Source of the DNA: JBEATZ01 sp041178545
Lineage (GTDB): Bacteria > Planctomycetota > UBA1135 > UBA2386
Reading direction: 5' to 3'
NCBI GenBank assembly: GCA_041178545.1
Contig: JBEGVB010000116.1
Span: 1-8,072 of the forward strand
DNA length: 8,072 bases
Positions 1 through 6,717 of the stretch are shown here, piece after piece. Under the pieces are notes generated by a model. The model did no database searches. It was not told the origin of the DNA and was given only the letters and a program-made list of their open reading frames with translations. Each line of letters begins with the position of its first letter. Position 1 is the first letter of the stretch. A program made the position numbers and the translations under genes.

Positions 1-610
1 CCTCCACCCCGCGCGGGGCCACCGGGTGGTGGTTGAGCCGCGTGTCGGTGGCGATGCCCCATGCGAACCGGACGAACGGGCCCCGGTGCACCAGCACGTC
101 GAGCAGGGCCTCGGTGGTGGCAAGGATGCGCTGCATGCCTGCGACGGGTGCGTGGATGGCGCGGAAGTCGCCACCGACTTTGTCCTCCGCCGACCAGTGG
201 TTGGGAGCAAACAGGCTGAGTGCGACCACGCGGCTGGTCCCGGACGCATCCTCGGCCATCACCGCGACGTCCTCGCACACCTGTGAGCACAGGTGGTCGA
301 AGCGGCCCGCGAAGCCAAGGGGCACGCCATCGTCGAACTGCCGGCCGGTGTGCTCGGTGCGCAGCCGGTCCAGCATCCAGTCGCAGACGGACTGCTCCAA
401 AGCGGGCTCGAATCCTGCAGTGCGCACGTACCGGTCGAGTTGCTCTGCGCGTCCCACCTGCTTGTTGCGCAGCCACGGTTCCTCGTCACCGGGTGCCCTG
501 CCGAACTGGAACACATGCTGGTCGAGGACCCCGGCACCGTGGTCGGTGCCAAGCGGGCTCAGGCCCGCGGCCACCTCGTAGACACCGCGCTTCGGGACGA
601 AGTAGACCAC
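1..610 (-). CDS. HODM alpha-subunit-like protein (DUF3445 family), 3' end missing
   Basis: This open frame of 203 residues runs off the left edge of the window, so only the N-terminal part is present. It resembles the heme-dependent oxidative N-demethylase alpha-subunit-like family (formerly DUF3445), whose characterised members oxidatively remove methyl groups from small amines. The signature is around residues 134-159: a FAPNHWS segment, then EDKVG, then AIHAPVAGM. It is followed by a FVRFAWGI segment near 179-186 and LNHHP near 192-196. A PWL segment near 45-47 fits the usual N-terminal part of the family. I chose a GTG start only 4 bp after the apbE stop; in this frame it precedes VYFVPKRG. 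No signal peptide is visible, so the product is probably cytoplasmic. The tight spacing suggests co-translation with apbE. Family assignment is fairly good; the substrate is unknown and the start is less certain. Confidence 0.75.
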   Translation of the reverse strand, partial: MVYFVPKRGVYEVAAGLSPLGTDHGAGVLDQHVFQFGRAPGDEEPWLRNKQVGRAEQLDRYVRTAGFEPALEQSVCDWMLDRLRTEHTGRQFDDGVPLGFAGRFDHLCSQVCEDVAVMAEDASGTSRVVALSLFAPNHWSAEDKVGGDFRAIHAPVAGMQRILATTEALLDVLVHRGPFVRFAWGIATDTRLNHHPVAPRGVE

Positions 611-614
611 CGGC

Positions 615-1628
615 TCAGTCCACCCTGGGCCAGTTCACGCGCAGGGTCTCCAGCGAGCCGTCCTCGCGCGCCACGAGCAGCAGCGCTGCGGGGCGCTCCT
701 CGCCGGGCCACCCGGTGAGCAGACCCTCGGCCCCCTCGGGACCGGTGACCATGAGGGCCGTGCCGAGTCCGTCCGCAAGCGCAGCCGAGCGTGCGAGCAC
801 CGAGGCACTCACGGTGCGGTGCGTCGCGTTCGCGCCGGTGCGCGGGTCGAAGATGTGGTGCACGGAGTGCCCGCCGGACTCGACGTGGTTGCGGTACGAA
901 CCGCTGGTGCACAATGCCATGTCCCCCATCGGCAGGCTCGCCACCGCGCCCTCCGAGCCGGGCTCTGCGCGCTCGGGGTCGACGATGCCCGCGCGCCACT
1001 GCGTGCCGTCGGGCTTTGCCCCGCGCACCAGGATCTCCCCCGTCACGTCGAGGAAGAAGGACTTCACACCCGTGGCCTCCAGTTGCCCGGCAATCCGGTC
1101 CGCGGCCAGTCCTGCCACGATGCCGTCGAGGTCCAACTGCACCTCGGGGTCCAGCTTGCGCAGCATGGATCCGTCCAGCGCGATCCGCTGGTGCCCCACG
1201 TGCTGGCGCGCCGCAGCCAAGGCAGACTCGTCGACCTGGCCGGACGCCCGCGCGCGCCGGTAGACCTCGGTGACCGGCCCGACCGTGGGGTCGTAGGCAC
1301 CGGCCGTGTACTGCGCGAGCTTGAGCGCCAGTCGCAGTGCAGCCGCCATGCGGGCGGACACCTCGACGGGCTCACTGCTGCGCGTGGCGTTGAGGCGCAC
1401 GATCTCGCTGTCGTCGCGCCACCGGCTGAACACCCGGTCCACCTCGGCGAGTTCGGCCTCCACCAGGGTACGCACCTCCCTTGCACCCGCAGCGCCGTAC
1501 CACTTGAGGCTCCAACTCGAGCCCATGGTGGGCCCACCCAGCTGCTGCATCTCGTCCGGCGACGGACCACACGCAGCGAGCACCAGGGCCAGGCATGCGA
1601 CGAATCCGTGTCGACAGGGAGAACTCAT
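615..1628 (-). CDS. apbE: ApbE-family FAD:protein FMN transferase, lipoprotein
   Basis: ApbE enzymes use FAD and Mg2+ to attach FMN to a Thr or Ser of periplasm-exposed targets such as NqrB, NqrC and RnfG-like proteins. The 337-residue product has a lipoprotein signal with a LAAC lipobox (Cys20), so it should be anchored facing the periplasm. Family landmarks appear in order: TMGSSW near 35-40, AYDPTVGPV near 111-119, LDLDGI followed by GLAAD near 165-177, LDVTGE near 193-198, CTSGSYRNH near 240-248, HHIFDPRTG near 257-265, and ADGLGTA near 285-291, which holds the Asp and Thr associated with metal binding. Length is normal for the family. The ATG is chosen because an in-frame TGA lies two codons upstream and the signal peptide begins there; no clear Shine-Dalgarno precedes it. 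The family DxGGE motif reads DVTGE here. With nqrF in the same neighbourhood, the Na+-NQR complex is the natural target (inference). Confidence 0.93.
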   Translation of the reverse strand: MSSPCRHGFVACLALVLAACGPSPDEMQQLGGPTMGSSWSLKWYGAAGAREVRTLVEAELAEVDRVFSRWRDDSEIVRLNATRSSEPVEVSARMAAALRLALKLAQYTAGAYDPTVGPVTEVYRRARASGQVDESALAAARQHVGHQRIALDGSMLRKLDPEVQLDLDGIVAGLAADRIAGQLEATGVKSFFLDVTGEILVRGAKPDGTQWRAGIVDPERAEPGSEGAVASLPMGDMALCTSGSYRNHVESGGHSVHHIFDPRTGANATHRTVSASVLARSAALADGLGTALMVTGPEGAEGLLTGWPGEERPAALLLVAREDGSLETLRVNWPRVD

Positions 1629-1823
1629 GGAGGCTCAAGTAGGGGGAACCAGCTGCAACGATGCCGCGACCAGCGCTGCAGCAAGGCCCGCTAGTCTGCC
1701 GCGACGCCCATGGCGACTTCCAGAACCGCCCTCGCCTTCCTGACCTGCAGGGCCGGGCCCGTCTGGTTCGCCGTCGGCACCGTTGCCAGCCTGCTGTGCC
1801 GCGCAGTGCCTGCGCCCTGAGCC
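1629..1823. other. Intergenic gap between HEAT lipoprotein gene and apbE
   Basis: This 195-bp stretch separates the end of the cytochrome/HEAT unit from apbE. I see no supported gene in it. A 36-codon frame exists on the plus strand but has no ribosome binding site. Near the HEAT stop there is a short 6-bp hairpin with no T-run. No convincing -35/-10 pair was seen upstream of apbE, although the length leaves room for a promoter. Whether apbE is read through from the iron/cytochrome genes or has its own promoter cannot be decided from the sequence. Confidence 0.6.
1801..1815 (-). repeat. Short GC hairpin after the HEAT lipoprotein gene
   Basis: The arms GCGCAG and CTGCGC are perfect complements around a three-base loop, starting 8 bases after the stop codon of the HEAT-repeat gene. 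It is not followed by a run of T on the minus strand, so it is a weak candidate for a terminator or an mRNA 3'-end stabiliser. In DNA this rich in GC, a 6-bp stem can also arise by chance. Confidence 0.3.
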
Positions 1824-3068
1824 TCAGCGGGACGCAGCTGCAACCCTGTCGAGCAGTTCGAGCACCGTGGGCGCGTGGTAGTCGCCTGCGGCCTTGCGCT
1901 CCTCCAGGAACGCGAGGCCCATGCCCTGCCTGGCGAGGAGCGCGTGGCCAAAGGCTGCCTGCACGCGCAGGTCCATGGGTTCGGCGGTGTTGGGCACCAC
2001 GGCCTCCAGCAAGGGCAGACTGCGTGCGTCCCCGAGCATGCCGAGGGCCGCGGCGGCGGCAACGCGCTGCTCGAGGTCGGTGCCGCGCAGCATGGCGGCC
2101 ATCGGCTCGAAGCCGCGCACGGCACCGATGGCACCCAGCGCGCGCGCTGCGTCGCACCGCGTGAGTTCGTCGCCCAGCAGCGGCAGCACCGCATCCTCCA
2201 ACGAGGCCGCGCTGCGGCCCAGCTCGGTCACCACCTCCAGCGCGTGGCTGCGGAGGAACGGCTCGCTGGCGCCGAGGCAGCGCCGCAGCAGCGGCAGCGG
2301 GAGCGAGCCCGCGCGGCGCAGGATGAAGCGAGCGTCCTCCACCGGCCGCAGCTGGAAGCGGTGCAACGCGACGAGGTGCTGGGCGATGCGCGCCTCCAGG
2401 AGCGCCGGCTCGTCCGTGGTCGGCGGCGCGCCGTGGAGCACGGCCGTGCTGCGCCAGGCCGAGTGCAAGCGTGCGACCCCCTGCTGCAGCGCCTCCCAGG
2501 TGGGACTCTCGCCGGGGTCCTCCCCGGCCGCCTTCAGCACGGCAATTGCCGCCGCGCCGGCATCGTTGGCCGTCGACTGGTCCTGCATGGCCACGGTGAG
2601 CAGCGGGAGGCCCGCGCCGTTGCCGAGGCGCGCGAGCGCGCTGGCCACCCACACCCTGCAGACCGGGTCGGTCTCGTACTTCACCCGCTTGAGCAGCGGC
2701 AGGACGGAGGCCTGCAGGCCGAGGTTGCCGAGCTCGAACGTGGCGACCGCGCGCACGGTTGCCTCGGCATGGAGCATGCCCTCCTCCAGGGCCCATCTCG
2801 CCTGCGGGTGCTCCAACAGCGACTTGCGGCTGCGCGTGGCAAGGCGCTCGTCCGCAGCACCGGGCACGAGCGCGAGGTCGAACAGCTCGCGCACCTCCTT
2901 CAGGTCGGCTGGCGGCTCACCTGCCTTGGCAAGGGTCTCGAGGTCGGGGAGCAACGGCTTGAACACGGGTGCCGGCACCACTGGCTGGACCGGCTGCGGC
3001 TGCGAGGCGCGCTCGCCGCAGGAGCCGAGCAGCAGTGCCACAAGCAGGACACTCTTCCGGGCGCTCAC
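1824..3068 (-). CDS. HEAT-repeat lipoprotein of unknown function
   Basis: The 414-residue product begins with a short lipoprotein signal ending in an LGSC lipobox (Cys17), then a Pro/Gln-rich linker (about 22-36), then an alpha-helical solenoid. HEAT-like units can be seen near residues 103-132, 136-160, 302-330, 335-357 and 365-390, with typical Ala/Leu-rich pairs such as RAVATFELGNLG, CDAARALGAIG and RVAAAAALGMLG. HEAT solenoids bind other proteins, and no catalytic residues are evident. The start is a GTG whose last two bases overlap the cytochrome stop (GTGA), with a GGAG five bases upstream; the frame stays open far beyond this point, but the signal peptide and ribosome site fix the start. 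Placement directly behind a multiheme cytochrome, with the lipid anchor on the same side of the membrane, suggests an assembly or scaffold partner for it. That role is inference. Confidence 0.85.
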   Translation of the reverse strand: MSARKSVLLVALLLGSCGERASQPQPVQPVVPAPVFKPLLPDLETLAKAGEPPADLKEVRELFDLALVPGAADERLATRSRKSLLEHPQARWALEEGMLHAEATVRAVATFELGNLGLQASVLPLLKRVKYETDPVCRVWVASALARLGNGAGLPLLTVAMQDQSTANDAGAAAIAVLKAAGEDPGESPTWEALQQGVARLHSAWRSTAVLHGAPPTTDEPALLEARIAQHLVALHRFQLRPVEDARFILRRAGSLPLPLLRRCLGASEPFLRSHALEVVTELGRSAASLEDAVLPLLGDELTRCDAARALGAIGAVRGFEPMAAMLRGTDLEQRVAAAAALGMLGDARSLPLLEAVVPNTAEPMDLRVQAAFGHALLARQGMGLAFLEERKAAGDYHAPTVLELLDRVAAASR

Positions 3069-4063
3069 GGCAGCTCCAGCCGCCGCTCCTCGAGCAGCGT
3101 GCTCTTGGGATCGTCGTCGCCCACGAACGGCGTGAGGCGGTACCAGAGCCGTGCCTCGGCGGCCACGGTGCCTTCCGGGGCCAGCGCCCGCACGGTGTGT
3201 GACTTGCCGGCACGCAGCTGGGTGTCCTCGCCGGGTTCGTCGCGGTAGGGCTGGCGGAAACGGTAGAGGCGTTCCCACTCGGTGGTGCTGCCGTCGGCGC
3301 GCACGAAGCGCACGACGATGTCGACGGCGCGGTGGCGCTCCTCGGTCGGGAAGTTGTGGCCCGCTCCCGTGTTGGTGAGCGTGAGCACGACCTCGCGGCC
3401 CTCCAGCCTGGCATCGAAGGTGCCTGCCTTGCGCAGCATCGCTGCATCGTGCGCGCCCGGGTAGCCGTGGTGGCGGCCCTTGCGCACGGTGCCGTCTGCT
3501 GCCTTGCGGTCGACGTGCTCCATGTGGCAGTCGTTGCAGCCCACGCCCTGCGCCGCGTAGTGGCTCGCGCGCCACTGGTCGGTCGTCTGGTGCTGGTTGT
3601 GGCAGCTGGCGCACAGCTCCACCGTGGGGAACTCGCGGTGCGCCTTGGGCCGGCACGGTGCGGCGGGGAGGTCGCGCGTACCCATGATGCTGCCGTCCTT
3701 GTCCTGATGGCAGCTCAGGCAGCTCACGCCCTCGTCGGGGTGCGTCTGCCGCGGCAGCACGCGCTGGCCGAAGCCGGTCACCGCCACCGGCCGCGGCAGG
3801 TGGCACGCCTGGCAGTCCTTGTTGCGGAAGTCGTCGCTGAGCGCGCGCACCTCCGGGTTGAGGAACGCGATCTGGTGGTGCGAGCCGTGCCACTCGTCCC
3901 AGACGTCCTGGTGGCAGTCCTTGCACTCGGTGGACGACTGGAAGACGCGCGCGTTGGAGGCAGCCACGGGCGTGCCGCCCTCGCCGCCACCGACCCACAT
4001 GGCGAAACCGGCAAGACCGCCGAGGATCGCGAGCGCTCCCACGAACCGCAGGGCAACGCTCAT
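3065..4063 (-). CDS. Membrane-anchored pentaheme c-type cytochrome
   Basis: This 332-residue protein starts with an uncleaved-looking signal anchor (hydrophobic about 6-24) and carries five CxxCH heme c attachment motifs: CKDCH (47-51), CQACH (84-88), CLSCH (115-119), CASCH (151-155) and CNDCH (176-180). Many extra His residues lie between them (for example 59, 62, 63, 108, 158, 168) and could be distal ligands. The EWHGSHH segment after the first heme and the EL-CASCHNQ / QWRASHY / CHMEH layout resemble the cytochrome c554 type of multiheme protein. After residue 215 there is a heme-free domain, probably beta-rich, with NTGAGHNFPT near 231-240, a motif common at the end of such cytochromes. 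It should carry electrons on the periplasmic side. The ATG overlaps the ATPase stop codon (ATGA), and its own stop overlaps the next start. Redox partner and substrate cannot be told from sequence; reduction of metals, nitrogen or sulfur compounds, or plain electron shuttling, all remain possible. Confidence 0.9.
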   Translation of the reverse strand: MSVALRFVGALAILGGLAGFAMWVGGGEGGTPVAASNARVFQSSTECKDCHQDVWDEWHGSHHQIAFLNPEVRALSDDFRNKDCQACHLPRPVAVTGFGQRVLPRQTHPDEGVSCLSCHQDKDGSIMGTRDLPAAPCRPKAHREFPTVELCASCHNQHQTTDQWRASHYAAQGVGCNDCHMEHVDRKAADGTVRKGRHHGYPGAHDAAMLRKAGTFDARLEGREVVLTLTNTGAGHNFPTEERHRAVDIVVRFVRADGSTTEWERLYRFRQPYRDEPGEDTQLRAGKSHTVRALAPEGTVAAEARLWYRLTPFVGDDDPKSTLLEERRLELP

Positions 4064-5088
4064 GCTGCACCCCCGAGCGGGAGCAGCCGCGGTGCCGCCG
4101 TGAGCGCGAGGCGGACCGCGTCACCGGCGCGCAGCGCACTCGACGGCTCCGTGGCGACCGAGTGGACACGGCCGTCGACGGCAACCTTGAGTTCGAGACC
4201 GCCGTGCGCCGGCAGGACCTGCAGCACGCGGCCCTGCACGGGACCGGCGGGATCGAGACGCACGTCGCCGGGCAGCACCACGTGCCGGTGGCTGGTGGCA
4301 CTGGCGCCCCGGGGCAGCTCGAACGAGCCCCACGCGCTGCGCGCGCGCATCGGACTCTCTGCCACGAGGTCGTGGCAGGCGGCGCCGCCGAGGAACGCGG
4401 CCGCAAACGCAGTGCGCGGCTGGTGCAGCAGTTCGGCAGCCGGCCCCGACTCAACCACCGTGCCCGACTGCAGCACGACCAGTTGGTCGGCCATCGCCAG
4501 CGCCTCGCCGCGGTCGTGGGTGACCACCACCATGGTGAGCCCGCGCTCCTCCGCCACACTGCGGATCAGCAGCGCCAGCTCCTCGCGCAGGTGCACGTCC
4601 ACCGAGTGCAGCGGCTCGTCGAGGAGCAGCATGCGCGGCGAACCCGCCAGCGCGCGCGCGAGCGCAAGGCGCTGCCGCTCGCCGCCGGAGAGCGAGTCGA
4701 CCGTGCGGTGGTCCTTGCCTGCCAGACCCACGCGCGCGAGCAGTGCCGCGGCGCCGGCAGCCGTCAACCCGCGGTCGACGAAGCGCAGCTGTGCAGCTGC
4801 ATCGAGGTGCGGCCAGAGCGCACCGTCCTGGAACACGAACCCGATGCCGCGGTCCTGGGGCGGCAGCACGAGGCGGTTGCCGTCGGTGGCGAGGCGGCCG
4901 TCGAACGAGATGGTGCCCGATGCCGCACGCTCGAGCCCGGCCAAGAGGCGCAGCAGCGTGGTCTTGCCGCAGCCCGACGGCCCCACCAGCGCGACGCGCT
5001 GGCCCGCTGCGATCGCGAGCGAGACCGGCCCGAGCCGGAAGCCGGCCTTGCGGTGGAGGGTCAGTGCGGAGAGTGCGACAGAACTCAT
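4060..5088 (-). CDS. fbpC: Ferric-iron-type ABC transporter ATP-binding protein
   Basis: This 342-residue ATPase would power import through the neighbouring permease. All nucleotide-binding elements are intact: Walker A GPSGCGKT (37-44), Q-loop VFQD (85-88), signature LSGGERQR (133-140), Walker B RMLLLDEPL (152-160) followed by the D-loop HSVD, and the switch His191 in VVTHDRGEA. The region after about residue 250 looks like a TOBE-type regulatory domain, with VVLPGDVRLDP near 270-280, as in FbpC/PotA-like importers. It starts 14 bp behind the permease stop, without a strong Shine-Dalgarno, and its last codons overlap the cytochrome start. The symbol is given by family and operon position; the transported substrate is not proven. 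Confidence 0.9.
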   Translation of the reverse strand: MSSVALSALTLHRKAGFRLGPVSLAIAAGQRVALVGPSGCGKTTLLRLLAGLERAASGTISFDGRLATDGNRLVLPPQDRGIGFVFQDGALWPHLDAAAQLRFVDRGLTAAGAAALLARVGLAGKDHRTVDSLSGGERQRLALARALAGSPRMLLLDEPLHSVDVHLREELALLIRSVAEERGLTMVVVTHDRGEALAMADQLVVLQSGTVVESGPAAELLHQPRTAFAAAFLGGAACHDLVAESPMRARSAWGSFELPRGASATSHRHVVLPGDVRLDPAGPVQGRVLQVLPAHGGLELKVAVDGRVHSVATEPSSALRAGDAVRLALTAAPRLLPLGGAA

Positions 5089-5102
5089 GGGTGGGAGCGG
5101 GG

Positions 5103-6707
5103 TCAGGAGAGTTGCGCCAAGCGGCGGCCGGTGACAAGGGCAAGGACCGCGGGGGCCAGTGCCGAGATCCCAAGCAACATCAGGGCCAAGGCACCGCCCG
5201 TGTCCTCGCCACCGAAGTGCACGACGTTGGAGAGGCGTCGAACGATCGTTTCGTTGCCGGCAGGGAGCACCACGGCCACGTCCAGTTCGCGCACGGCCAG
5301 GACGAACATCAGCACCCCGGCGGCGCCGGCCGCCGGCAGCAGCGGCGGCAGGTGGATCCGCAGGGCGCGCGCCACCGGGCCGCGGCCACTCAGCAGTGCA
5401 GCCTCCTCCTGTGCGCGCGGGATCCTGCGGGTGGCGCTGCTCAGGGTCAGCACCGCGAAGGGCAGCAGGCGCGCCGCATAGGCGGCCACGAGGACCGCGC
5501 CCGAGTCGTAGAAGTCGAAGGTGCGGTCGTAGAGGGCGGCCACGTGCTGGCCGTTGAACGCGTGCACGAAGCCGACCGCGAGCAGCACGGCCGGCACCGC
5601 GAGCGGCAGCACGGCAAGGTGGTCCACCCAGCCGAACCGACGGGCCGCAAGGCGTGCGAGCGGCAGGGCCACGGCGATGGTCACGACGGCGGTCACCAGG
5701 CCTGCGAGCACGGTGAAGAGCAGGTCGCCGCCCGCCTGGGACATGGCGTTGCGGAAGCTCTGGCGCGCGAGTTCGAGCGACATCGGCACCACGCGCTGCG
5801 TCGAGCCGGCGGCCCAGGCCCCCATGACGAGGAGCGGCACGCCCACGCCCGCCCCGAGGTAGGCGAGCGGCAGCGCCAGCGCGGGGAACCGCCAGCGACC
5901 GAGTTCGCGCTGCGGCAGCGGTTGCGGTGCCTCGCCGGAGGCCCTGGCCCGCAGGCGCAATGCGACCACCAGCGCCACCACCACCAACAGCACGAGCGGC
6001 AACGCGGCCACCACCGGGCTGGACAGTTGTTCCTCGGTGACACCGGTGGCGCGGCGCGTCCAGCGCCGGAACACGCCCTCGGCATAGGTGTGCCAGACCT
6101 TGCCCTTCACCGTCAGGAACTCGGGCACGCCGTGCTCGCTGATGGTGAACAGGAAGGAGAAGAACGCGCCGGCGAGCAGTTCGGGCGCCGCAAGGCGCAG
6201 CAGCATCCGCTCCGCGGCGGCACGGCCCCTCGCGAGGAGCGCGGCCTCGTAGAGCCGGCCGTCCACGGAGCGCAACCCGCGCGCGGCCAGCACGGCCACG
6301 AAGGGTGCGTAGCTCACGCCCAGCAGCAGCGCGCAGGGCCAGAAGCCGGCCACGTCCGAGAAGTCGGCAAAGCCCATCGCCACCAGGATGGGTGGGACCG
6401 CCAGCGGCGCGATGCCGAGCGGGCCGAGCACCCGTGCGCCGGGCAGGTTGGTGCGCACCGTGAGCCAGGCATGGCCACCGCCGGCCAGCACGGAGACGCA
6501 GGCTGCTGCCAGGCCGAGCTGGACCGAGGCAAACAGTTCGGCGCGGTCGTTGGGGGCGGCCAGCACGGACGCGTAGTTGGCGAGCGAGAACGCGCCGTCG
6601 CGCACCAGCGTGGGCGCAACCATCGCCGCGAGCGGCACCGCCACGAACAGCGCGCAGAACAGCAGCGCGGTCAGCAGGGGCAGCAGGGCAAGGGTGCGCG
6701 CGAGCAT
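5103..6707 (-). CDS. fbpB: Fused two-domain ABC permease, ferric-iron type
   Basis: The 534-residue product is an inner-membrane permease in which two transporter domains are joined in one chain, as in FbpB/SfuB-type iron importers. About twelve hydrophobic segments are visible, near residues 8-30, 60-80, 95-115, 122-142, 175-192, 228-250, 272-298, 325-350, 363-382, 403-422, 456-475 and 505-525. Each half has a cytoplasmic EAA loop that contacts the ATPase: EAALLARG starting at 154 and EEAALLSG starting at 434, each followed by a conserved Pro. The frame remains open for 47 more codons upstream, but that part would overlap the end of the binding-protein gene and is Arg/Pro-rich. The ATG 10 bp behind the fbpA stop leads straight into the first membrane segment and is preferred, although no clear ribosome binding site precedes it. 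Confidence 0.9.
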   Translation of the reverse strand: MLARTLALLPLLTALLFCALFVAVPLAAMVAPTLVRDGAFSLANYASVLAAPNDRAELFASVQLGLAAACVSVLAGGGHAWLTVRTNLPGARVLGPLGIAPLAVPPILVAMGFADFSDVAGFWPCALLLGVSYAPFVAVLAARGLRSVDGRLYEAALLARGRAAAERMLLRLAAPELLAGAFFSFLFTISEHGVPEFLTVKGKVWHTYAEGVFRRWTRRATGVTEEQLSSPVVAALPLVLLVVVALVVALRLRARASGEAPQPLPQRELGRWRFPALALPLAYLGAGVGVPLLVMGAWAAGSTQRVVPMSLELARQSFRNAMSQAGGDLLFTVLAGLVTAVVTIAVALPLARLAARRFGWVDHLAVLPLAVPAVLLAVGFVHAFNGQHVAALYDRTFDFYDSGAVLVAAYAARLLPFAVLTLSSATRRIPRAQEEAALLSGRGPVARALRIHLPPLLPAAGAAGVLMFVLAVRELDVAVVLPAGNETIVRRLSNVVHFGGEDTGGALALMLLGISALAPAVLALVTGRRLAQLS

Positions 6708-6717
6708 GGCGTGGGGC

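Noticed and set aside
1710..1820. A 36-codon plus-strand frame between the HEAT gene and apbE, with a mildly hydrophobic product containing FAVGTVASLLC.
   Set aside because: It has no ribosome binding site, no recognisable family, and frames of this length are expected by chance at this GC content. It would also be the only gene on the plus strand.
3069..4559. Possible long N-terminal extension of the HEAT lipoprotein through the cytochrome and into the ATPase gene.
   Set aside because: The frame is open but overlaps two well-supported genes, and the product is Arg/Pro-rich. The lipoprotein signal at the GTG with a GGAG site fixes the true start.
3332..5134. A 600-codon plus-strand open frame opposite the cytochrome and ATPase genes.
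   Set aside because: It lies antisense to genes with complete motif sets, and its product is low-complexity Arg/Ala/Ser-rich without any domain. It is a GC-driven shadow frame.
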